Assembly: GCF_963855985.1 (NCBI RefSeq)
Contig: NC_087113.1
Location: forward strand, 10,637,889-10,701,888
Direction of reading: 5' to 3'
DNA from: Ostrinia nubilalis
Taxonomy: Eukaryota > Arthropoda > Insecta > Lepidoptera > Crambidae
DNA: 64,000 bases
A program made the position numbers and the translations under genes. Positions 13,977 through 28,900 of this stretch are shown here, in pieces (within the stretch, counting starts at the first letter, position 1; each line of letters begins with the position of its first letter). The notes under the pieces are model-generated. The model had not been told where the DNA came from. It made no database searches and saw nothing but the letters and a program-made list of their open reading frames with translations.

Positions 13977-16900
13977 CCATATTTTCAAATTTTCTATACC
14001 TTCTTAATAACCATTTTGTTCTTTTTTTTTTGTTTGTTAAACTTACCCAAAACTAGCACTGTCTGAATGGGCGGTGACTACCTGATACAGGTATACTTTT
14101 ACTTACTAGGTATGTCACCACAATTTTTGTAAAAGTTGGTTTGTTAACGAATAAAACATTTTTGATTTTGATTTTTTTGATTTTGAAGTTTACCTACCTA
14201 TTGTATACTATCTTGAAATAGAATAGAAATGATTTATCTGACAGAAAACACTAAAGCATTTGTCAAACTGGATGGTCAAATGAACGCAGTCCGCACCTGT
14301 CAGATTGTGTTCTTTGCTCGTGCCTGCACTATCAGATCGCATCACTACACAAAATAGAGATTGACAATGTTGTTGCGTTCACTTTGACCTGACCGCAGAT
14401 CGCAGACCGCATGTGGCAAATCCTATAAAGTTGAAATCGTAAATAAAATCAATCGTTTTCGCTTCGTAATCGGTACAACAACAAGCGACGTAGGTCGCTG
14501 CCTGGCCATTAATGCAAATAAATGATTTGATTTGATTTAAGTAAACAAACAACGAACGGATAAACTAAAATGTAAACGGAACGGTCCGCAAGTTAATCTC
14601 GCAGTTTCATTTCATTTGTACGAAACAAAGTTGGACAGCAAACAACACCGAACACAGACATGCAATAAAGTTAGGGATGGAGGTATCTGTCCTTCAGTGT
14701 AGAGTAGTGATGGGACATTGCTGGTCTACCAGGGACGTTCATCAAAACCATGATCCACGACGGGAAGCACTTGGTCTGCATTTTCACCTGATGTAAAGTG
14801 ATGATCAGGCTGAAGGTGGCATTGATCCCCATGCACAGTATTGCACCATGATAGGACGCTTGAAGCCTTCATCTCACCTGATGGAAAGCGATCACTTGAA
14901 CAGGCTGAAGGTAGAAGCGAGATTCTGCCGTAATCCTCAACCTCACAGGAACTGGCTATCTTACGCCCAAATGCTTTCCAATTTTTTTTCACATTTTCAT
15001 TGAATACCTATGAATTCAGAGACAATTACCACTTTTTATTAACAAACTTTGAATTGTTGAAAAGTTTGACACTGTTTTACTTTTTTGATATAGACGTCGG
15101 TGTGAATTTTTGGTTTGGAAAATCGACGAGTCCCCATTTATGAAATACTTATTTCAATCTTCACTCGAATAAACATCGAGTCGCATCGCATCCCTAGCTC
15201 TCCCTCCCCCACTATTTCAGTCCCTGAGGTGTCGCCTCTGTCTGTAACGGAAAGCAGCACAATGGCTGCGGCTCAGTCGGACAGGTGCGTTGATACCCGA
15301 TCCAATCGGAAGCGTCTGGATTCTGTCTGTGAGGGTGTGTGGTTGTGAATTAAGTCCTGTCTCAAGATTCAAGCACCATCTTGTTGACAAACGTCAGTGA
15401 TCGGCACTGCGCCGAAGCTATAGGGCTAACTTCGGTAAAATGATGTGACGTGAGGTGCCAAACTGCGGAAAATGGCGGAGGAAATACATGATTTAGCATG
15501 AATTATCATGAATAAAATATTAACTACTTATTTACCTCTCAGTGTCTTGAGGCAACTTAAAAAAGTACATTCTGTGTTTTTATTATTATTTAGGCAGTTA
15601 AATACTGCACAGTATTTAGTACACCATTTTCTTTATTTTCTTCCATCATACACAAGAATACGCGTGCGTGAGTCAATGTTCGCTCGTATGTGAGGCCTTG
15701 TCGAATAGTATCCTGTAGGTGGGCCATCGTGCGTGTTTTGTTTTCGATGTAAACTCGCGGAGATGAACAGGCCTGGCAACAGTGACATTTATGATGTGAC
15801 AGAGCATACAAATCTGAAGCATATCTGAAGTCTCGCTGACGTTTGACGTTACAAAAATACCCTCCCGTGCCGCTCCTATACCTCAGGACTGAGTCTGACT
15901 GAGTTAAGCTCTGGAACTATACATTCTATACAGTTGACAATAGATTGCTTACCCTATAGCATATTACTTAATTGACAAAGCTCTGAAAACATTTTACAAT
16001 GTCAGCATTCGATCAGGGCAGTGACCTCGGTAGCTCGCGCGTTTCTCGATGATTTCTGCAAATTCTTATGAAGGATCGATTTTTCTCAGCTCCATTCAAT
16101 ATTCACCCCGAATTGAAATATCTCCTCCATTTGATATTATACAAATGGCCTCTTTTTAAGGGCTCTCCGACTGTATAAGAAACTGCATGTCATTTTTAAG
16201 CTTGGGCGAAATTCAGCTGCGAATAAAGTGAGCTCACCCTTGACGCACAAAGGCCTGCCCAGCCTTTGAGAGTATGTGCGGAAAGTACATATCATCCATT
16301 ATACATACCTCTTGTCAGTTACTATCCCCATTAATTTAAATTCGACGCATATCGGGAGATGAAAACTGGATACCTAAGTAGGTAGTTATACTGGTGAACG
16401 TTCGACCTTCCACAATCATCGAAAAATCTCTCCAGCGCCATATAAACACTGCGCACTAAAGCAAAACAAAAACAAGATCTGATAAAACGCATTCCTATCT
16501 AAAAATGTGGGAAAAATATTTTGCAAAACACCTAAAATCTAAATCGATTTCCCTCCACGTGTTCTTTAATAACCCAATAGAGATGAATTTTGTAGGTGTC
16601 TGGTGATGGCAACATTGCAACGTGAAAAATGAAATTCCTGCGTTCGGAACTGACTGCATCGGCCGCTGTTGGGCACGCGCCAGCTTTACATGTGGTAGTG
16701 TCAAAGGCATAGGCTGCTGTAGCGGGAGCAGATTTGCGTTAATTGATTGTTGTTATGGCTATGTCGTTCTATTCTTGTCTTCATTTACTTGTGTGTACTC
16801 TCAAAACTCGATTCTATTCATAAAGTTATTATTCCTTCGGAAAAGAGCAACAACCGCGAGCTGTCACGGGCTAGAGGTAAATGGAGAATTTGTCCAACAA

Positions 16901-19900
16901 TAATCGAGTTACTCTGTGCATACTAAGGCTGCATCACCTTAACTTTAACCGTAACAATAACTTTAACAGGTGTTTTTGTTTGGAGTTTGACAGACTTTTG
17001 GGCTTGGTTATAAATGAAGTAAGATGGTGAAACCACTTGTCACTTGCACCACCGTCCATAATTTTATTGAGAAATAATGTCACTCGAGCGCTGCCCAACT
17101 GGCGCGAGCGATGCTCCCGGAGGAATGCCCATAACTCCTGCTTTTTACTTCGGCCGATATGTTTGTTGTCATTGCAGAATGTAAACAATGAGGCTGATGA
17201 TCGACCGATACAAGATCGGCACTGTAGAACACAATAGTCAGATGTATCTCTTTGGCTTATTCTGATTTAGACTTGGACACTTTTGGCATCTATAAAACTA
17301 CTCTATCATGCTCAATATTATTATGACTATCAAGTAGTGTTGTGGATGTTCCACTTTTCTTATTTGAACTTAACTATTTGTCTCTTTCATGTCACTTTTG
17401 ACAGCTTCCCAAACTGAGATAGCGTGGTTTAGGAATAGTTTTCCTTTTCAATCTCTACCTACATCATCTGCTAATGCGAAGTTTTCACTTCACTCCCATA
17501 TTCTAGATTCTTAAGATTCGCCTATTAGTATCATTTTGTAAAGTGGGTCTTAATTTCTATTAATAGCTGCTCTAATGTAGCATTTAGATTTTAATCCAGG
17601 CCAACCCTGAAATTCTAGTTGTTTTGGTTCCTTGAGTATCTTTCTTCCGATTTATATTAATGATGATCTTGAGTTTTAATTTTTTTTTAGAAATTACAAT
17701 CTTCTGTGAGAATTGGAGTTTCTTTGAAGTTCCTAAAGAATTCTTAGCTACCCACATATTTAGAATTGTTAGTAGATTACTTCCTGAATTTCTGAAAATA
17801 GATTCCACAATGCATCATTAGTGCGACGTAAATATTGATAAAGAAGATTTCAATTCCAAGGCAACCTTTTAACGGCTCAATGAAATGTATTTTCGCAACT
17901 GATTACGCTGCGGCACGAAAACTTTTTTGGATCGACGGAAATAAAAGAAGGCAAGTGCGAATCTGAGGGTGGCTTGAGGGTTCCACGTCAAAGTAAAAGA
18001 CTTTAGTATCATCATTATAACTTTCATTGAAGGCAATTCCTGCTATAGTTCAAATTAATTAAATGATCCAACTTTTTCTAGCCTGATAGAAGATATTTTT
18101 AGTTCAGATCAAGCACATTTATCATCAGATCATCATTTCTATATTGACCTTTCATTTTTGGTAAATATGATAAACGTTTCTCCATTGAATTTAATTCCAG
18201 TTAACGTAAATTCTCGTTTTCTCTTGACGCTACTCCAAACAGCGGGTCCGAAGAAAAACACACAAACTGTAAACAAACAGACAAGTCTGTTTCTGTTAAT
18301 GCAGTCCGTGGAAAAAGCCGGGCGATGGTGGAAATTAGGTCGCGACCCCATGCCGGGCCGATAACACTCATGGTTATGACTCTAAGGTCGACGCTGCTGA
18401 CGCAACCTGGAAAGGTTTTGTTTATTTATTTCAAACATCCCACTGAGCTATCAACTGTAATTGATACAGCTTGAAGGAACTTAAGGCTTAGAACATAATA
18501 TGGCTTGGAACATTAGAACACATACTATTTATTTAGAAAAGTATGTGGAACAACGACAGGATGAACTTCACAGCGTACGCGTACGTATGCTCCTTCTCAA
18601 TTCCATCGGAAAAAAATTTAGGAAACTTCTCCTCTTATGGATTTCCCCAACAACGTGAATTAAATAGTAATAGTAATTTCAGGTGTAACTGACGTCCCTT
18701 TTATTAAAATCTATAAGATAATATTCAAAAGCACGAGTATTTCAGTTGTTTAGATGACATAATATATGACATATCTTATTGATTTACCCATTTTTCCAAA
18801 CATCATCCGTCCAAGGTTTTCCCAAGCACTTTCTATCCTAATTCTGATTGAAGCCAACATTGGAACGCTTTCGACACACTATCAATTAAGCGGAGGCAGC
18901 GCTAAACCCCACTCACGATAACAGATAACCGCGATTGATTGACAGCCGAGTGGAAAATAACCCAGTCTGCATGAAAGGGGGACGCGCGAATGGCAGGGGG
19001 TGGTTCTTTAGGGAATATTGCTATTAGACACTGTAATTAGGGAGACGATCAGGGTATCATGTCTTTTACATGGTTGCCATTGACAATTACAGCTTTGGTT
19101 TGCCAAATGAAGCGAAAGGATATGCGGCTCCATTTTCCCATCGATTTCAAATTAATGTAATTGGCATCCTTACAATTCATCTATGTAGGTATATGTAATG
19201 ATTACAGTGTTTTCTTAGCCAGACTTACTGCTTCTGCTTTAGTAGTAATAATTGAATTTCTATCTACCGATTCACCCAAAACATTTTCATAACAACTCTT
19301 CGGTTCAGAACAGAAATCGGTTAAATCGTCACACAGGTCACTTCCTTTCATCTTACAAAACTCTTTTCGATCAAAACTGACACGACTATTAAACCTATCA
19401 TCCAAATCGTCACAAATGTCTACATTAGTTTCATTTCAATAAACTTTGTCGTTATTAGAATCAGAACAACTATCGAACCTATTTACATCGTCACAGATGT
19501 CATTATTGTTTCATCCGCGCAGTTCGCAAGCCCATCACCGCCCACTGGCGGTTTTCTGTCACGGTTAGGCTGCGTTTCCACCTAAGTTTTCAGCTGAGGG
19601 ATAGCGTTATTTGTTCCATCTGTATAAAAACAGAGATCACAGCAGTCGTTTGAATGAAGTACTGAAATTGAGAATTTACCAGTAGGTGAACTCTCATTTC
19701 CAGAACCCTGTTCATAGATAGTTCAACTCAACTGAGAGTCGTCTCAAATCGGAACGATATTTTCTACCTGACTTATATTCCTGTCTAGCGTCTGTCACAT
19801 CTCTCGATTCTCAATTTTTTTTTATCGGTTAGCTTTAGCCTCAAAATTTTCGTGGAAAAACATCTTTAACCGTGTCCGATGGCTTAAAAACCGTCGCGGT

Positions 19901-22900
19901 TTCAACACAGCTCGGGAATAGCGGCACTGGGTCACCGGTGTCAAGACGAAGACGGTTCGCTGAAATTGACGAAAATAGCTGCCGTATCTGTGCTCGTACT
20001 TTAATCTACCTGCTCAGTGAACTGCAGATCCGGGTAAAGCATAATCTGAAATATAGCCGTTTTCAGAACATTTATACATGTCCCAAATATGTATAGTACG
20101 CCCTACCAACAGTTCGTGAACACGTATCATCGTTAGCTGATGATAAAAATATTCATTTTCTATAATGATTTTGGAACAAATCAAGCTCGATTTGTTTTTA
20201 ACTCATCTGATCACTGCCTAACCAATACGAATTCTAATCAAATTGATGCAATATCATATAACCATATTCTAGTTCTTATCCTGGTTTTGTCACAGTTTTA
20301 GTTAGGTGTAGAATTTTTAAGTGTGAAAATAAGGTTGAGGCACAAATTATTTAAGTCACTTTTAATAGGTATTTCAAGCTCAATGTCACACTGCACTATT
20401 TCTCTTTTAGTAATCTCTTACGAAGATATTTTTATACTCTCCACCGTTGCTTCGATCAATTACTTTGAATCACTATTGTTTTAATCTTTGATCGCGCCCA
20501 GCTGTTTGAAGATCGCGTGTTTTCTCGGATACGACGTACTTCCTCTTAATTATTTGGCTTGCATTATTACGACGTCGTCGGCGTCTATTTTTTGTTTTAA
20601 TTGAATCGGAATGTGGATATTATTATAATGGTTATCTATGACTTTGCCTTGAGACAGTTTTAGATCTTCTTTTAATGATATTTCATTAGCTACATCATTA
20701 ATCATCTCGGCAATCTCCGTTAATATCAAAAAAATATTTGGTACATTTATACCTAATTTTGTACCAATAATTTTTAAAACATCTTCATTTCCAAGTTTTG
20801 ATTTCAAACTAGCACAAGCGGATACATATTCAATGTTCAATTTCCTTTTACTTAGGTAAATTAGTGCCGAAATTGATTCTCGAATGCACCAATAACTTTG
20901 TGTTCTGCAGTTCAACGAAATCCTCAGAGGCCATGAAAATATGTTTACGAACTCGCATCCGACAAACCAAACGTACTACCCGCAGTAGCTATAAAACATG
21001 CGCACGCGCTAATTGAGTTTTCGCTGCCACTTCCGCCGCACGCCATGTTGCAGTTTTGACAGATGTCACTGTGACATGCGCCCACGCGCCGTGCGATCGA
21101 GCCGGCGTATTTGTCAATTTCGCAAAATGTGCACAGCTCTTGAACATGTCGTCGAAGATTTTTAAAAATACGTGTATTAATATTTTACATTCATTCTTTC
21201 CAAACTAACATTATATTTACGGTCTGATATGTTGCCTTTGCATTAGCCTATCACCGCCCACTGTCACTGAGTGTCACTCTACGGGTAACTACTTAGGCAG
21301 CGGATACACAACCTTTATGGCTGTTCAAGCATATGTGTTCATGCTTATCATACTGAAATTATCTTCCACCGAGATTCGTTCACCACTTTGTATCCATCAG
21401 TCAAATCAACCAAAATGATGTAGGTACTAGGTACCAAGTATTTTTTTAGATTTCCTGTTTTGAATGCTCTCTCTCTCCATAACGACGTTGAGAGTTGAAC
21501 AAACCCATTCACCAGGTGAATCATATACCCTTATCATGCCAGGTACCATCCGCATTAAATACAGAATTTAATCTCAATAACGTTGTGGCGATATGAAATA
21601 TCCCGGAGCATCTGGCCGGCTCCATACATCATTGACCCATTCCGCGTTTTATTTCGGTATCGGCGGCGCGTGCGCGTGTCCTTTCGACTTCTTTGTTTAT
21701 ATGTACAATTTTACGTTCGGACGTTTATATGTTTTCGTTGGGACTTTTCGCCTTAGCTTTATATGTTATAGTAAATACATGGCTGTATAAATATTAAATA
21801 GTGTTTGATCGAACTAAACGCGAATTTTGCCATGCTGGAATTCGGGTCTTTCAAATTGTTGTGTATTGACTATGTCTTGCAAAAGTCATTACTGAAGAAA
21901 AATTCACCCTAAAAGCTAGGCTGGTTTTAATACAATATTTGGAGTTTGGAAATTACGTAAACATTATTCTAGAACCTTACACCACCAATATTTTTGGGAA
22001 CAGTAGGCTTGTTTCAGACTTATTCTTTCAAATTGGTAACACTGTCAACTAGTAAACTTGTCAAGTGGTATTCTGTACTTTCTGTCTCATGAATACTTGT
22101 CAGGTGTCTTCCAGTATTGGTATTATTATACGTTAGGGAATTCGAGAAATTAATTTAGAGTGAAGCTTCTAAAGCCATTGCTACTGTTCTGTGGCGTTAG
22201 CAAGTCAATATAACGCTAAACAGGGAAGCAAAATGATATTACAAGGAAATTTGGTTCAGGGATTATTCAATTTGATCCCGGACCTTGGGTGGGAATTGCG
22301 TTTTAGTTTCGGCTCTTCTGATATACCTATAATTTGATAAAGGATTTACTAGAAACAAATGAATAGGAAATTAAGCTTCTCTTTTATATTCTTCTAGCAT
22401 CAATGTCATATTATTATCATTCAGAATATAAATTTTATAAAAAACTGAGGTGACTGAGTTTCTTCCACCACTGTGCTGAGAAGACTCAGCACCAGCCTAT
22501 ATGGTGTCTCGAAGTGGTGAAAGGGCAAGCTATATTTGGGACATGTACTGGTGCCCTGGCCGGCTGTGTACAAAGCCCTAAGTACTGAATGAATGATTTG
22601 AATTTGAGTAGTGACTAATGCAAGAAAGTCTTTGACACACAAAGTTTCATTTTGGTATTTATTGTAGAAAATTATTACGTGCAATAAATAATAATTATCA
22701 GTAGTTTGACAAATTATTCTCACAGTCAAAACAAAGTTACAAAAATTATACAAATTCTTGGAAGAATACTGATAAAGAGGTCAATGTGATATTATGAACT
22801 TGCGAGTAAGATTATTGTAATGCTGTGATGTAACAGATATAGTTGTACGCTTAGTGATACAATGTGGTATGAATACGATACTACGTTACTTGAAATAGCT

Positions 22901-25900
22901 GAAGCCGTACATGTGGAGCTAACTAGATAATAAGCTATCATAAGCATTTTTCATATTTTTCCCCTTTTTTGTCAGTGTCGAGTATATGCATTTCAAGATG
23001 TGAGAAATAATAATAATGACGTTAGAAGAAACTATGAAGAAAACACCATAAATGGTCCACGAGCGTCAAAAAATGGGAATTGAGGCTGATTTGCTGTGAA
23101 GTGTGATATAAGACATCCTCAAATTGGTGTAAAAGTGAAAAAGGTTGAGGCAAACTGTACATTTCTCAAATCGGAAAATTTGGTGGCACCAAGGCGTTTG
23201 ACGTCATCAGTCCGGGCGGTACACCCATAACGCTGCTCTTTACGAGCCACTCTACATCTGGACTGGTCAGGGTGACGTATGTTGTCCAGCGAAGGAGTTA
23301 TGGTGGCTCTTACGAAGTTCAAAGTGGGCATAAAGTTTTAGTGGCTCTTGCGGCTGACCCCAAAAGTCGTGTGTTTGAATTTGCAAATAGTTCGTCTTTT
23401 CATTAAGAGATGGCGTTGTGTGTTTATTAGACCTCGATGGCGAGACAATCGTCTGTCGACTAACCACCATGGATTAGTTTAACGGATCTTGTAGCTATCT
23501 ACGTTAGTTAAAATCGTAAACCTCATATCACGTCAATTTCAAAAGGTGTGTCTGAATGTTCATTTATCATGATTAACAATAAAAGCGCAGTTAAAATCCC
23601 CAGTTTATTATGATTACAGACAATCGCAACAAAAATAACCCCACTGTCATCGCTCGCCCCATATCTGTCCCCACCTCGCGAATTAAGGTTAAGAATGGGG
23701 CGTAGGTCTCAACCTTGGGTGACCCATGCTGTGTAATGGCAAATGGCGTTGGCAATGCAATGGCACGGGGTTTTATGTTTCTTCGTGTGGGCTGTAACAC
23801 CCTGACGTCTTTTGACATGAGTTACCTTTGATATGGCGCCATCAGACTACTTCTTAGCTCTCAGAAACAATGGAAAATCTGAAAACGTCACACGTGGGAA
23901 TTTAACTTGGGATTAGTAGATCAACTCTCTGATCACCAGTTGTAATTGTAATATTGTCTCAGTAACCTTTACTACTTCTCTTTAAATTGACCTAATTAAC
24001 ACTTGAACTAATTACTTCTTGCGCTATTAGTACACGTATAGCATCTTTTACTATGGCACCGAATATCATAGTAATTTGTATGGTGCTATAGAATAGAATG
24101 TATCGCCATTTCATCTTGGAGTCTATGTTGACGACATTATGTAAAGAACCAAAATTGTGTTGTCAAATTTTTAGCCAATTTGGGTGTCACGAATTATTTA
24201 ACGCTGACAACATTATTTCACGAAGTCAAAGCCCATTACATCCCACCTTGTCGCTGTCAATTACTTAACTCCCATAACACCTAGGTTTATTTTTGGTTTC
24301 CAAATACAGTGAAAAGTCCAACGACACTCGTCGAAACTTTCCGCCGTAGCTCGCTCCAGACAAATGTGTTTTCGTCCACACAAGCGGCGCAGTGTCAACA
24401 GCTGTAAAGTCGGCAAGGAACGTCTGGACCATGCCCATGTTTGCCAAGGGTGCGGTGGAAAACTCCACCCGTGTGGACGCACTAATTGAGGGCTGAGTTT
24501 TTCCATGGATTAGTGGTGGATTAGGTGTAGCTCGCGTGCCCTAGATCTTGATCCAGTGTTGAATCGAGGTAATTTCCATCAATTTTATAAATAGGAAAGA
24601 TATGATTGTTTGTATTGAATAGACATCCAAAATTTTTGGACCGATTTGAAAAATTATTTGACCATTAGAATCTAACATTATTACTTTGCTTAGTTTGGGA
24701 CTAATAGGTAGTACGAAGTTCTCCCAGTTAGCTAGTGTACTTGTATTTTTACACTTACTATAGTAAGGCATGGGAAACATCCGCGCGACCCTCTATTCTG
24801 ACGTTTGATCCTAGTGTGACATTGACGTATTGTCAATGTCACACTGTGACAACAGCTCATTGGCCACAACGATACCGTTATTTAACGTTTTAGATTTTTC
24901 GCAATTAACAGTACATAATACTATTCTGTAAAAAAAAAAGAATAAATAACAGTAACAATTTAAGCCATTTCTTTAAAGATAATTACGAGATCTATCTTGC
25001 TAGAAGTAGAATTGAAATACAGTAATTTAAATACATTTGAATATCAGCGCAATAATAAAATATCTAACTACTCCGAGTAACAACCACGTAGATTTGAAAA
25101 GCCAATGTATAGTCACATTAGCCTCTATATTTTTGTTGCAAAACAGCATCTATGACAGCGACACAAGAGCCACAGTGTTAACCTTGATGTGCCGCCATCC
25201 ATACGTTTTATTTTTGCCTGACCGCACAAACGGTGAATTTATTCGCATTGTAATTACGCTAGAGAACTCTTAATTTGTTGTTGGTATTATTATCAGTGCG
25301 GAGAAGTGTTGTGTTCATACTACGAGTAGGTACACTTGATGATTTCAACAGGTTATCCACTTTATCTATAACTCATTTGTCTAAATTTGAAGTCGCCTTG
25401 TAAACAAAAGATCGTGTCTCCTTCACTCTAAACGTTATAACCGCACGAGTTATTTATGGATGTTTGTTACGTATTATTAAAGATGTTATAAAAAATAATG
25501 TGACCAGAATTGACAACGTAGGTCATCACCCCTTTTGTTTAGAAGCAGACCTCTTCCAAACAATCTGTGATTGATCTTGATTGGACGTGATTGTCCTTTA
25601 TGTAGAACTGCATAAGGCACAAGCTTATCATGCCTATGACCTTCAAAACTTGTGTTGTCTATTCTAAGGTACATGGAATAGGCAATACCTAGTTAGTAAT
25701 CACCCTTGTTACATAGAGTCACCCCCTATTTCTATGCCAGTCGCGCTTACCGCCGCGCGGAGTTCACACGCGCTCGAAAACTACGCCGAAGCGTTTTTCA
25801 TTGTAGAAAAGACGTGAGGCGCTAAACCTTTTTTCGCTAACGGTTAGATAGACGATTGTTTTTCGATTCAATTGTGTTTATCGATAAGATTTAATCGAAA

Positions 25901-28900
25901 TTAGCCATTGTTTGACATAGGGGAAGTGAGAAAAGTGTGTGAATTTCTATGAGAAAAGAACATTTTTGTTTTTCGCGCTGTTGCTGTTGATTGGTTTTGA
26001 TAGTGTATAATATTTCTCGGTGTCTGGTTATTATTAGATTAGTTATGTTAGTTGTTTGTTTAATATCGATCTAATTGCGTGTCTTGATAATTAATAAATT
26101 GATGTTACACGATTTCTTCGATTGATGTAATATTTTATTGGAAGGTAATTTATTTCTGGTGAGTCTGCTTAATCGATTGTCTCTTTTGTTTATATCAAAT
26201 TCATTTTAAAGATTTTGACATTTTGTATCGTGGAAAATTCTTATTTGCATTATACTCAACTTTTTAACTAAGGTTATTGTTACTTTCTTATTATTTTGGA
26301 TGTTATTTCAAAGACGAGTTGTCTGAAACACAATGAATTTTGAAAGCTGTTTGCCATGCATCACAAACTGTTGCCCAAAGCGAGCGAGACGCAGTTAATT
26401 AAATAAACAATTAGCCATGGAGAGATTATGGAAAGTGCACCCGTGTATTATGTTAATATGTAACTGTATGTAGTGGCAAAACTATGAAGCTATGACTCGT
26501 TACTAGGAAGTATTGCTTTGTTTATATCTGGTTATTTTTTGGCTTATTTAACTCAACTTGAAGGCCAAGAGTTTTAGTGACATTTATTATCTATGTAAAT
26601 GATTAGAATTCTGTTAATTTCAATATACTTTGGTTATCAGGTGAATAAATTATCTCCAGGCATTGTAAAACATCGTAAAAACTAAATCACTCGTCACCTG
26701 GTCTTGTAGAAATAAAATTAAAGCGCTGCTCTGTTTTGCTAATTTTCAATAATGTTTAGACTTTGCCAAAATAGTAACAAGTGTACGTATTCATAAACTC
26801 AGTTTAGTTGTCATTCAACTTGAAGAAAATGAAAAAGAAATATCTGCAAAAAATCAATACATACCAGACGTTTGATTTCTATCTAGTAATGAAAAGTGGA
26901 GATGAGCTTCGACTAAGAATCTCATTTCCAGCGATCGCCATCTTGTGAAAATGTTTCAGTCGGGACGGATAAAAGAAATGATACCATACAATCATGATTG
27001 GACGAGCTAAAAGTAGCATAAACCTTGATTAAAATGTCTTTACACTTTATCATGCATAAAAGGTGAAGAAGAATAAGTAAAATTGCATGTTCACATTTCC
27101 CTGAATACAGATGTGCTCTTCTTTTCATTATAAGTGAGGCAAAGAGCTTATTATATTTTATCTCATTGTCAACAGCATATACGAAAGGAGATTTGCAATA
27201 ACTTCCTAAGTTAAACTATTAATCTTTAATAAATAGACAAAGTGTTTTATAACACAAACCATAATGTGCCAACCCCATGTACAGTCGTGCGACAATTCCT
27301 CAAAGTTTGATTATGGGCATAATTACCATCAGTGTTAGGTCTTAATTGGATCAAAGGCATAGGCATTGACCAGTATGGCATATGGAGCGGTGTCTATGGG
27401 TGCAGTGAGTGGCGTTATTGATAATGATGACGTTAACGATGACTTTGCTTTGTTTTTCAATATGGGAGATCGTATAAAGAGATCAGTGTCTACAATCCTT
27501 ATAAATAAAATAAAACAGATTACAGAAAATTCATCTTAATGATCGATAAATGGATCAAAATTATCTTACTACTATGATTTATCATTAGTCATTACGTTTT
27601 TGAAGTTTTTGTGACTGACTTTTAATCTTGAAGTCAGGTGACCGATCTTTCGCAGTTCATCGAACAATCGGACTCATTTTTATCGACAGATATCGATAGA
27701 AAATTGGATCTGAATCGAATTTAGCATCGAAACAAATAATTGAAAATCGATTATCGGTTTCAAGTTGATCGGAATCAGAATCGCCAGAAGCACACCCACC
27801 TGCGTCCATTACATTATCGTAAGACAGCGCGATATTCTGATGGGTGTTTATTTCGGCCGTCATTGTATTCTAGATTCCATTTACGCGTGACGTGCGGATT
27901 CTACAAGTTTAGGATATTTGTGCCTGTCCGTTAGGTGTGAAATGGGTTGTATTTTAGATTATTATATTGGTTAAATTATGAGTTTCATCAATTTCGTCTA
28001 TTATGTAAACGTCTTTGTTGTTGGTTTTTATTTAAGTTTGTCTTCTTGTCTTTATAAGATTCTTGTTGTTATAAACTAGGTTCCCTTCCCATATACTTAT
28101 GTTGGTACATTTGATTCATTAGTACTGGCTTGAGCCCGATTATGTTAATTTTATTTTAAAAACTTGGTTTGTAGGTTCATCCTTTATCTTAATGCAATGC
28201 AGCTAGGAAATGTTATGATGAGCTGACTCGTATTTTAGTCGCCCCAGTTTGCTTTTGGAATATTTCCGAGGCTATAAATTAGATCATTGTTGTGCTCTAC
28301 ATTTATTGTCCAAGATATTCTTGTAAACATTATTCGACATAATTGATGATATAGTTTTGTACATGACAAATGATCTTGAGTCTGTCAAACATTCATTTTT
28401 ATCTTATTACAGTAAAATCTCTAACTCACACAAAACCCTATAAATTAATATCTAAGTATCAAGAACCTTAACCAGTGCTCCAAAACATTATGTGAACAGA
28501 ATAAAAAGTGCAAGTGAAGTGACAATAGTGTTAAATATCAAAATGGCCACCTCAGTGCCGCCCCGGGTGTCCCGGAATGTGTCGTTGCCTGCTGGAAGAC
28601 AGCCGCCGACGGTGGCCATGTTGGCTCGGAGGACGCTGTCTGAAAGGTAATTTTAGATTTAAACAGTGTTTTAGATTTAAGTATAGTCACTGGTAATCTT
28701 TAACGCCTGATGGATAGAAAACTTACAGGGCAAAAGCACCATCCTAGACTGAATTTCAATAACATCAAGTGTGATTGCAGTTGAATACCTGACTTGTCCT
28801 ATTTGAAAAAATCTACGTTTTGAAAGGAAATAGTGTGAAATTATGACTACCAATCTGTGTAAGGCTTGCGATATTTATCTTACCTTAATATTAATAGTGT

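Larger units (their letters stand above)
9219..15220. other. Giant intron, first part
   Basis: No coding exon seen. It contains the MITEs at 9459 and 10009, a LINE fragment at 12985-14186, and a SINE-like copy at 14746-14975. In 10413-12984 I see nothing beyond AT-rich sequence and weak tRNA-like pieces (GCAGGTTTGATTCCCAC near 11371; GGGACTTGAACCCATGG near 12889) that look like SINE relics. Confidence 0.5.
15776..28436. other. Giant intron, middle part
   Basis: Mostly AT-rich sequence with no supported RhoGEF2 exon. It contains a MITE at 16928-17033, a minus-strand hypothetical ORF at 20550-20915 next to CpG-rich DNA (20970-21130), a probable LINE/SINE tail near 22440-22640, a small palindrome of TGTGACATTGACG at 24815-24845, and a CpG-rich candidate promoter at 25735-26158. 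In the remaining segments I see nothing. Confidence 0.5.

Noticed and set aside
28543..28646. MATSV exon as an internal coding exon
   Set aside because: An in-frame TAA lies twelve bases before the ATG and the only nearby AG would include it, so it can only be a first coding exon.
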